Part shown: piece after piece, positions 10,239 through 19,641 of the stretch
How positions within the stretch are numbered: the stretch's first letter is position 1
Layout: each line of letters opens with the position of its first letter
NCBI RefSeq assembly: GCF_003217515.1
Contig: NZ_QJSX01000003.1
Location: 186,001 to 250,000 of the forward strand
Reading direction: 5' to 3'
From: Deinococcus yavapaiensis KR-236
Lineage (GTDB): Bacteria; Deinococcota; Deinococci; Deinococcales; Deinococcaceae
Length of the DNA: 64,000 nucleotides
Translations under genes and position numbers: made by a program
Notes under the pieces: generated by a model
Told to the model about the DNA's origin: nothing
The model's database searches: none
Seen by the model: the letters and a program-made list of their open reading frames with translations, nothing else

Positions 10239-10919
10239 TCACGCGACTTGCAAGGCGTCCTGCTCGGCCTCGAAGTCCGGAGCCGACTCTGCTTCCGCCT
10301 GAGCGGCGGCGATCCTCGGTTGCATCACCAGCATCAGCATGAACGACACGATCAAGACCACGATGGCGCTTCCCAAGCCCACGCGCGGAGACACGAATCC
10401 CAACGCCACCGTGAGAAACCAGCCTCCCGTGTACGCGCACAACGCGACCGTCAAGTCACGGACGAGCGTGTCGCTGAGCGCGTGGTGGGTCAAGTGGTGG
10501 CCGCGCGTGCAGTGCCACCAATTCAACGTGCCGACGAGCGCGTAGGCGGCCGCGCTGAGCCCGAAGAAGGCCAGCGCGACAGGCGAATCGATGTAGGAGC
10601 CCAGGAGGGCCGCTGTGAAAGGCACCAGGCTGATGAAAAGGAGCTGCAGCATGTTCAAGGCGACGTGCGTGAAGTCCGTGCGGATGATGACGCTGGCGAA
10701 AAAGTAATGAGACATCCAACCGATCGCGACACAAGTGAAAGCCGCGGCGTATACCTCGAATTTGGGAGCGAGCTCGAGGAGGTGGCCGGGAAGTTGTTGC
10801 AGCGAGAGACCTTCGGGAACTTTGAGTTCGAGGACCAGCAAGGTCAGGACGATGGCAAAGACACCGTCGATCACGGTGTCCACCCGATCTTTCGGCATTC
10901 CCAGCCGCACGTTTTTCAT
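10239..10919 (-). CDS. TMEM175-like (DUF1211) potassium-channel-family membrane protein
   Basis: A 226-residue protein with six predicted transmembrane helices, resembling bacterial TMEM175 channels, which form tetrameric K+-permeable pores. The signature first helix is present in modified form, RVDTVIDGVFAIVLTLLVLE: Arg and Asp of the usual RxxxFSD motif remain but FS is replaced by VI. The following helices and the HCTRGHHLTHHALSD loop fit the family. The C-terminal tail is acidic. TAGACT with TTCACC 16 bases further up lies six bases before the ATG (leaderless). Whether the altered motif changes conductance cannot be told. Confidence 0.8.
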   Translation of the reverse strand: MKNVRLGMPKDRVDTVIDGVFAIVLTLLVLELKVPEGLSLQQLPGHLLELAPKFEVYAAAFTCVAIGWMSHYFFASVIIRTDFTHVALNMLQLLFISLVPFTAALLGSYIDSPVALAFFGLSAAAYALVGTLNWWHCTRGHHLTHHALSDTLVRDLTVALCAYTGGWFLTVALGFVSPRVGLGSAIVVLIVSFMLMLVMQPRIAAAQAEAESAPDFEAEQDALQVA

Positions 10920-10925
10920 AAAAGA

Positions 10926-10953
10926 AGTCTAACGAACCGTTCCGATCGGTGAA
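10926..10953 (-). promoter_or_regulatory. Promoter of the TMEM175-like gene (leaderless)
   Basis: Minus strand TTCACC, 16-base spacer, TAGACT, then six bases to the ATG at 10919. Confidence 0.65.
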
Positions 10954-11035
10954 GCACCTTGTCGAGGCGCCGGTATCCACGTACGGCAAAGCCCGGTAAG
11001 GCTGCTGAGACCCGACCACTTCGTGCGACCGAGAG

Positions 11036-11065
11036 CCGAAGATCGCGGTGGCATTCGATCTTCGG
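11036..11065. other. Second hairpin downstream of acnA
   Basis: A 10-bp inverted repeat (CCGAAGATCG / CGATCTTCGG) with a 10-base loop lies directly beyond the long acnA terminator palindrome. The rest of the 10.95-11.08 kb gap holds nothing else I can name. Confidence 0.5.
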
Positions 11066-11076
11066 GAAGGGAGGCG

Positions 11077-11127
11077 GCGCAAAGGCAAGCCCTCCGATCC
11101 CAGGGATCGGAGGGCTTGCCTTTGCGC
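11077..11127 (-). terminator. acnA terminator, 24-bp perfect palindrome
   Basis: The 24-base arms at 11077-11100 and 11104-11127 are perfectly complementary with a CAG loop. It lies 38 bases past the acnA stop. No T-run follows, so the exceptional stem may also act as a 3' mRNA stabiliser. Confidence 0.8.
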
Positions 11128-11164
11128 TTGCTTCAGCCGTGCTTCGGTCCTGAATTCAATCGAA

Positions 11165-13927
<2,763 letters not shown>

Positions 13928-14052
13928 CTCGTATCTCCTTGGAATGACCTCAAGCGAACGGGCTTGAGAAAGCCTTGGTAAGAGTGTACCCCTCGAATTC
14001 GGAGGCGTATTGTTACTGGAACGGGAACAACCTTGGGAAACGGGAGGAGCGT

Positions 14053-14217
14053 ATGACCGAGCCGCAAGACCGCAGCGAAGACAACGTCCCGCAAGAGCAG
14101 GTGCAGGACAACCCGAACTGGGGCGGTGACAAGAAGTTGCCCGAGCAGGACGGCCAGGAGTACTGGGAGGACGTGACGGACGAGAACCGCGAACCTCCCG
14201 AAGATCGACCTTCCTGA
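14053..14217 (+). CDS. Small acidic, probably disordered protein
   Basis: A 54-residue protein rich in Asp, Glu, Gln, Asn and Pro with almost no hydrophobic core (MTEPQDRSEDNVPQEQ at the start, ENREPPEDRPS at the end). I do not recognise a family. It is kept as a gene because the ATG has an excellent GGAGG five bases upstream and the frame ends just before a strong hairpin. It is divergent from acnA and shares its intergenic region. A role as a hydrophilin-like or stress-related disordered protein would fit the composition but is speculation. Confidence 0.65.
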   Translation: MTEPQDRSEDNVPQEQVQDNPNWGGDKKLPEQDGQEYWEDVTDENREPPEDRPS

Positions 14218-14238
14218 CGTCAACTCCCTGAATCGGCT

Positions 14239-14276
14239 GCCCTGTAAAGACGGCGAGAATGCCGTCTTTACAGGGC
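14239..14276. terminator. Terminator after the small acidic gene
   Basis: A perfect 16-bp stem (GCCCTGTAAAGACGGC with its complement) and six-base loop. No T-run on either side. Confidence 0.75.
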
Positions 14277-14277
14277 G

Positions 14278-14773
14278 GTCGGCGCGTCCGTCCACCGCTT
14301 CCGTGATCACGATGGACGGGCGGCCTACGAACAGCAAGCGCTCGAAGGCGAACACCGACAGCCGACCGAGTAGCTCTGTCAACTCCTGACGGCGGACCAT
14401 CGGGACGATGCTCATGACGTTCGCCTTCGGCTCGACGGCGAGCGTCGTGAACTCGAGCACGAAGAAGACCTCCAAAGGACGTTTACCTCCGCCTCGAACT
14501 TCAACCGTGGTTATACGCCCCGTTTGAGCTTCGAGGCGCGTTCGTTCGCACGGCACCTTGAAGAGCATGCGACTGAGACCGTTGCCCCCGCATTCCAACC
14601 TGTACAAACAGCAGGTCCGTCAGTCTCGGCCGAACGCCGTAATTGCTCGCTCGGAGGCGGAAGAGCAGCAACGCGGAAACAACGAGAATCGGTACGGCGG
14701 TCTCGTGCGGCTTACGTAACTTCCAATCGAAAAGCCGAAGCAGGCGGACTGCGACGCAAGAAACCCAACCCAC
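14278..14773 (-). pseudogene. Decayed membrane-protein remnant (unidentified)
   Basis: This stretch is visibly less GC-rich than its neighbours and codes poorly on both strands. On the minus strand two overlapping frames hold protein-like fragments. From 14773 there is a hydrophobic piece (VPILVVSALLLFRLRA) preceded by a basic segment. From about 14560, in another frame, comes LEVFFVLEFTTLAVEP with MVRRQELTELLGRL. The second frame reads straight through the neighbouring terminator into acnA, so it has no proper end. The simplest reading is one frameshifted, decaying gene with a membrane N-terminus. The topology vaguely recalls YcxB-like membrane proteins, but I cannot support a name. Confidence 0.3.
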
Positions 14774-15027
14774 GAACGGTTAGGTGAACTTCACGCAGCC
14801 ACTTCACAACTGAGGTGGCGCCCGAGCGCATTCCTCCTCTCCGTCGGCTTCTGCCTCGCGGATGGCGCGGTCGTTATGTTGGCTTAGGGCTTTCTTGAGC
14901 GCTTTCTCGAGCAAGAGGGGAGAATTGGTGAACTCCCCCGAAGTTCGATTGCAGCCGAGCTCCCCAATCGGCTTCTACGATGATGTAGCGCTGATCCAGC
15001 GGCACTGTTGCATTCAGGAGAACAATT
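14774..15027. other. Intergenic region upstream of the first cyanophycin synthetase
   Basis: No convincing gene. TACGAT at 14976-14981 is a possible -10 for the downstream gene, and AGGAG sits seven bases before its ATG. Composition is mixed and less GC-rich, like the decayed stretch to its left. Confidence 0.35.
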
Positions 15028-17838
15028 ATGACTCACATTTCCGGAGCGGCATCGAAGGCCGCTCGGTCGTCCACGCCACTCGTCGTCCTCGAAACGCAGG
15101 TGTACCGCGGTCCGAACGTCTATGGATACGACCCGATGGTGCGCTTTCAACTCGACCTCGGAGCCTTGGAGGACCGGCCCTCGAACACCTTGCCGGACTT
15201 CACGGATGGCCTGCTGGCCCTCCTGCCGAGCTTGCACGAGCACGAGTGCAGCCTCGGTCGCCCGGGCGGATTCGTCGAGCGCCTGCGGGAAGGCACGTGG
15301 ATCGGACACGTCACCGAGCACGTCGCCCTCGAACTCCAAACGCTCGCTGGAACACGCGTGGACCACGGCAAGACGCGGTCGGTGAAGAACCGGCCCGGCG
15401 TGTACAACGTGTTGTACACCTACCGCGAGGAACGCCTCGGACGCCTCGCGGGCTTCGTCGCGTTGCGACTTGTAGAAAGCCTGCTGCCAGCCGACTTACG
15501 CGGCCTTCAGGGCGCGGCGCGCCTGCTGCCGAGCGACGTAGACACGCGCCTCGATCCCGAGGCGCCGTTCGACTTGGAAGCGGAACTCGGCGAGTTGCGA
15601 CGCTTGGCGAGGCAGCACACCCTCGGCCCGACGACTGACTCGCTCGTCAACGAGGCCGAGCGTCGCGGTATTCCGTACTTGCGGATCGACGACGCGTCGC
15701 TCGTGCAACTCGGGTACGGCAAGTACCAGCGTCAAATTCGCGCGAGTCTCACGAGCATGACTCCCCACATTGCCACCGAGACGGCGAGTGACAAGGACCT
15801 CACGAAGAAGCTGCTCGACCGCGTCGGCCTGCCCGTCCCGAAAGGCGTGGTCGTGCGAGACGCCGATGAGGCTGTGCGCGCCGCCAAGCGCATTGGATAC
15901 CCGGTCGTCACCAAGCCGCTCGACGGCAATCACGGGCGTGGCGTATCGCTCGACTTGCGCTCGGAAGAACAGGTGCGTCACGGCTTCGACGAAGCTCGCA
16001 CGCACGGTCGCCGCGTCGTCGTCGAACGGTACTTCGTAGGCAACGACCATCGCGTCCTCGTCGTGAACGGCGAGGTCATCGCCGTCGCCGAGCGCGTGCC
16101 GGCCCACGTTGTGGGCGACGGCAAGCACACCATCCAAGAACTCGTGGACGAAGTCAACCGTGATCCTCGGCGTGGTAACGGCCACGAGAACGTCATGACG
16201 AGGATCAACATCGATTCGCACGTCGTCGACCTCCTCGCTCGCGCGGGCCGTTCGCCCGTCAGCGTTCCCGAGGCGGGCGAGATCATATTCCTGCGAGACA
16301 CGGCGAACATATCGACAGGGGGCACCGCCGTGGACCGCACGGACGTTACCCACCCGGAAAACGTGACGATCGCGCGGCGCGCGGCGCAAGTCATCGGTCT
16401 GGACGTCGCGGGCATCGACCTCATCACGCCCGACATCACGCGCAGCGTGCACGAAGTCGGCGGCGCAATCGTGGAAGTGAACGCCGCGCCGGGCTTTCGC
16501 ATGCACCTGCAGCCCAGCGAAGGCAAGGCGCGAAACGTCGCCGGTCCCGTCCTCGACATGCTCTTTCCGAAGGGCACGCCGTGTCGCATGCCGATCGTCG
16601 CCATCACGGGCACGAACGGCAAGACGACGACGTCGCGCATGGTTGCGCACATCTTCAAGCAAGCCGGGAAGACGGTGGGCCTCACGACGTCCACCGGCAT
16701 CTACATTGACGGCGAGCTCGTCGTGAGTGGCGACACGACCGGACCGAAAAGCGCGAAGGTCGTGCTCATGGACCCGAATGTCGAAGTGGCCGTGCTGGAG
16801 ACGGCGCGCGGCGGCATCTTGCGCGAAGGGCTCGCGTTCGATCGCTGCGACGTCGGAGCGGTCCTGAACATCCAACCCGATCACCTCGGTCTCAAGGGCA
16901 TCGAGACGATCGAGGATCTCGCTTGGGTGAAGTCGCTCGTGGTGGAAGTCGTGACGGACACTGGCACGAGCATCCTCAACGCCGACGATCCCCTCACGCT
17001 GGAAATGCGAGAGCGAGCGGGCGGGCAGCTCGCGCTCTTCTCGATGCACGGAGGCGAGCGTGCCCCGACGCACCTCAAGGCGCACATCGCTTCGGGCGGC
17101 CTGGCGGTCGTACGCGAGACAACCCTACTCGGCGACGAACTCGTGATGTACGACGGCGGTCAGCGACTGCCGATCGTGCGGGCCCGTGACATTCCCGCGA
17201 CCCTCGGTGGATTCGCGACCGTGAACGTCCAGAACGCCCTCGCGGCGAGCGTCATCGCCCTCGCGCAGAACGTGCCGCTTCCGGTCCTTCGGACGGCTTT
17301 GACGACGTTCACGACGTCCTTCGAGCAAAGCCCGGGTCGCCTCAACCTCTACGAAGGTCATCCGTTCCGGGTGCTGCTCGACTACGCTCACAACCCGACG
17401 GGCTTGGAGTACCTCGCGGACCTCGTGGCGCACTTGCGTCCACCTCACGGCCGTGTGATCGGGGTCGTCGGCGTGGCCGGAGATCGGCGCGACGAGGACA
17501 TGACGCGCATGGGCGAACTCGCCGCCACTGCCTTCGACGAGTTGATCGTGCGCGAAGACGATTACCGCCGGGGGCGGCGTGTCGGCGAAGGCGCGCGCCT
17601 CGTCATGGAAGGCGCCCTCGGCGCGGGATTCGCGCAAGAGCACCTACACGTCATCCTGCCCGAGCACGAAGCGGTGGACGCCGCCTTGCGCTTGGCGAGG
17701 CAAGGAGACTTGGTCATCATCCTCGTCACGGAAGTCGAGAACGTCTGGGAGCGGATTCGCACGTTCGACAGTTCGAACACGCCGCCGCGCCTCCCGCAAG
17801 ATCCGGCGCGCGCGAAGAACGAATCTCACCGCGCCTGA
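15028..17838 (+). CDS. cphA: Cyanophycin synthetase (copy 1, CphA1-type)
   Basis: A 936-residue enzyme that builds multi-L-arginyl-poly-L-aspartate from Asp, Arg and ATP. Three domains are visible: an N-terminal domain (about 1-200, with VYRGPNVYGYDPMVRF and GHVTEHVALELQ), an ATP-grasp domain that adds Asp (about 220-490, KPLDGNHGRGVSLDL and VEVNAAPGFRMHLQPS), and a Mur-ligase-like domain that adds Arg (about 500-936, P-loop ITGTNGKTTTSRM near residue 525 and LDYAHNPTGLEYL near 785). All key motifs are intact. It is transcribed toward the cyanophycinase operon and separated from it by an 18-bp terminator. It differs clearly from the second copy at 19.6-22.3 kb, so the two are old paralogues rather than a recent duplication. 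Confidence 0.94.
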   Translation: MTHISGAASKAARSSTPLVVLETQVYRGPNVYGYDPMVRFQLDLGALEDRPSNTLPDFTDGLLALLPSLHEHECSLGRPGGFVERLREGTWIGHVTEHVALELQTLAGTRVDHGKTRSVKNRPGVYNVLYTYREERLGRLAGFVALRLVESLLPADLRGLQGAARLLPSDVDTRLDPEAPFDLEAELGELRRLARQHTLGPTTDSLVNEAERRGIPYLRIDDASLVQLGYGKYQRQIRASLTSMTPHIATETASDKDLTKKLLDRVGLPVPKGVVVRDADEAVRAAKRIGYPVVTKPLDGNHGRGVSLDLRSEEQVRHGFDEARTHGRRVVVERYFVGNDHRVLVVNGEVIAVAERVPAHVVGDGKHTIQELVDEVNRDPRRGNGHENVMTRINIDSHVVDLLARAGRSPVSVPEAGEIIFLRDTANISTGGTAVDRTDVTHPENVTIARRAAQVIGLDVAGIDLITPDITRSVHEVGGAIVEVNAAPGFRMHLQPSEGKARNVAGPVLDMLFPKGTPCRMPIVAITGTNGKTTTSRMVAHIFKQAGKTVGLTTSTGIYIDGELVVSGDTTGPKSAKVVLMDPNVEVAVLETARGGILREGLAFDRCDVGAVLNIQPDHLGLKGIETIEDLAWVKSLVVEVVTDTGTSILNADDPLTLEMRERAGGQLALFSMHGGERAPTHLKAHIASGGLAVVRETTLLGDELVMYDGGQRLPIVRARDIPATLGGFATVNVQNALAASVIALAQNVPLPVLRTALTTFTTSFEQSPGRLNLYEGHPFRVLLDYAHNPTGLEYLADLVAHLRPPHGRVIGVVGVAGDRRDEDMTRMGELAATAFDELIVREDDYRRGRRVGEGARLVMEGALGAGFAQEHLHVILPEHEAVDAALRLARQGDLVIILVTEVENVWERIRTFDSSNTPPRLPQDPARAKNESHRA

Positions 17839-17846
17839 AGACCTTG

Positions 17847-17885
17847 GAAGAGGACGCGCCAAGTCGAACTTGGCGCGTCCTCTTC
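17847..17885. terminator. Bidirectional terminator between convergent cyanophycin genes
   Basis: A perfect 18-bp stem (17847-17864 with 17868-17885, core GGACGCGCC) and a CGA loop lies between the cphA stop and the cphB stop. Confidence 0.85.
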
Positions 17886-17896
17886 TCGGCTTCAAT

Positions 17897-18748
17897 TCAG
17901 CATTCGGCGGCTTCGAGCGCTTGGCTCGTCTCCAAGTCGCCCGCTTCGTGAGGCCGCCGCTTCACGAGGTCGAACGTGTCTCCGTGGCTCAGGACATGCA
18001 GGCGAACGTCGTACAAGGAAAGAGGACGGTCGCGCCGAGCTTCCACGAGGTTCGAGTACGTGACGCCCGACGCGTCGGCGATGTACACGGCGCCCTCGCC
18101 GATCACGCTGAACGTGTCGCCTTGCACGACGATGGCGGTGTTCTCGTCGATGCCGATGCCGAGCACGCGCGGATTGTGCGCTACCGCTCCCAGCAGACGA
18201 CCGATTCGTCCGCGCTCCCCGAAGTGCTGATCGATGATCACGCCGCGAATGAGCCCCAAGCCGGGCGCCATCCGCAAGTCCCCGATGCGGTACGACTCGC
18301 CGCTCGCGCCCTTCACGAGCATCGTCTCGCACATCACCGACGCGCCCGCCGACGTTCCCGCGATGACGCCTCCCTTCTCGTACAATGCGCGAATCTTCGC
18401 CTCGACGGGCGTGTTCGCGATTTGCGATGTGATCCGAAGCTGGTCTCCGCCCGAGAAGAACACGCCCGTCGCTTCGTCGAGGGACTGCAGCTTCTCCTCG
18501 TTGAGGGTGTCCGCGCGGTTCTCGACGTAAAGCTCCGTCAAGTCCGTCACGCCGAGCGGCTCGAACGCCTTTTGGTACGACTCGAAGTACCCTTCCGGCT
18601 CGTGGGACGCGACGGTCGCCACGACGAGCTTGCCGCCGTGCAAGTGCCGCGCGACTTCCTTCAAGATGCCGCGTCGCCCCTCCTTGTCTTCGTGACCGCC
18701 GATGATGATGAGGGTGCCTTTGGGCGGCGTGGATGAATCGGTCGTCAT
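17897..18748 (-). CDS. cphB: Cyanophycinase (peptidase S51)
   Basis: A 283-residue serine exopeptidase that cuts cyanophycin into beta-Asp-Arg dipeptides in the cytosol. The S51 nucleophile elbow GTSAGASVM places the catalytic Ser at residue 133. The fold starts with GTLIIIGGHEDKEG and continues through GVFFSGGDQLRI and IDQHFGERGR, all typical of CphB. Start ATG 18748 overlaps the stop of the upstream isoaspartyl peptidase gene as ATGA, so the two are translationally coupled; the longer in-frame extension upstream is not family-like. The product dipeptide is the substrate class of the coupled gene, which supports both calls. Confidence 0.95.
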   Translation of the reverse strand: MTTDSSTPPKGTLIIIGGHEDKEGRRGILKEVARHLHGGKLVVATVASHEPEGYFESYQKAFEPLGVTDLTELYVENRADTLNEEKLQSLDEATGVFFSGGDQLRITSQIANTPVEAKIRALYEKGGVIAGTSAGASVMCETMLVKGASGESYRIGDLRMAPGLGLIRGVIIDQHFGERGRIGRLLGAVAHNPRVLGIGIDENTAIVVQGDTFSVIGEGAVYIADASGVTYSNLVEARRDRPLSLYDVRLHVLSHGDTFDLVKRRPHEAGDLETSQALEAAEC

Positions 18749-19641
18749 GATGCTTCCTCCGATTTCGTCATGTACGCTTTCGGCTCGGGATCGCGCGACG
18801 TCGCGAAGGCCACGGCGAAGTCGCGGCTTTCGTGCGACCACCCGACCCGTCCGCTCTTGTCGAGGACGATTCCGCCGACTTCTCCGCCGACGCGCGAGGT
18901 CATGTATTTCGTCGCTTCATCGCACGCGCGCTGAGGTCCCATGACGGGAATGTTCGTGAGCAGCCGCGCGGCGAGCGCGGTGCGCGAGATGAACTCGCCG
19001 TGCCCGCTGAACGCGAGGCCGCCAATCTGGTCGTCGGCCAGGAAGCCGCAGCCTGGCAGGGGCGCGTCTCCCACCCGGCCTGGCATCTTGCCGCTGAGAC
19101 CTCCTGTGGACGTCGCCACGGCGACGTGGCCGTTCATGTCGAGCGCGACGCATCCAACCGTGTCGTGCGCGTTGGCCTGCACGTCGCGCTCGAAGCTTTC
19201 CTTGCGGCGCGGTGCGACCATCTCGGCGGGATCGCACAACTCCGCGCCTTTCGCCTCGGCGAAGCGGCGAGCGCCTCCGGCGACGAGCAGGGTGGGTCGC
19301 TCGGTCAGCATGAGGCGCGCGACCGACACGGGATGACGCACGCCCATGACGGCGCCCACGGCGCCGATGTTCAACGTCTCGCCGTCCATCACGGCGGCGT
19401 CCATCTCGGCGTCGCCGTCCGTGTTCAACACCGATCCGTACCCCGCGTTGAAGGCGTCGTCGTCCTCCAAGGCGCGAACGGCCGCTTCCGCCGCGTCGAG
19501 GGCGCTTCCGCCGCTCAGGAGGATGGTCCGACCCGCTTCGAGCGCGGCGAGGCAGCCTTCACGCGCGCGGTCTTTCCATTCGTCGGCGATGTTGCCCGCG
19601 CCGCCGTGCAAGATGATGCCCCAAGTTTTCATGTCAGTCAC
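18745..19641 (-). CDS. iaaA: Isoaspartyl peptidase / plant-type L-asparaginase (Ntn hydrolase)
   Basis: A 298-residue self-processing enzyme that hydrolyses isoaspartyl dipeptides; here the likely role is splitting beta-Asp-Arg from cyanophycinase into Asp and Arg. The N-terminal ILHGGAGN is typical of the family. The autocleavage site and nucleophile are seen in NAHDTVGCVALD (Thr161 becomes the first residue of the beta chain), followed by GHVAVATSTGG and GRVGDAPLPGCG. GTG 19641 has GGAGG six bases upstream and overlaps the preceding synthetase stop by eight bases; ATG 19632 is an alternative start. It sits between a cyanophycin synthetase and cyanophycinase in one operon. Confidence 0.93.
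   Translation of the reverse strand: MTDMKTWGIILHGGAGNIADEWKDRAREGCLAALEAGRTILLSGGSALDAAEAAVRALEDDDAFNAGYGSVLNTDGDAEMDAAVMDGETLNIGAVGAVMGVRHPVSVARLMLTERPTLLVAGGARRFAEAKGAELCDPAEMVAPRRKESFERDVQANAHDTVGCVALDMNGHVAVATSTGGLSGKMPGRVGDAPLPGCGFLADDQIGGLAFSGHGEFISRTALAARLLTNIPVMGPQRACDEATKYMTSRVGGEVGGIVLDKSGRVGWSHESRDFAVAFATSRDPEPKAYMTKSEEAS

Noticed and set aside
14862..15638. A 258-codon plus-strand frame overlapping the first cyanophycin synthetase
   Set aside because: Loses protein character where the synthetase begins, has no RBS and becomes Arg-rich shadow sequence.
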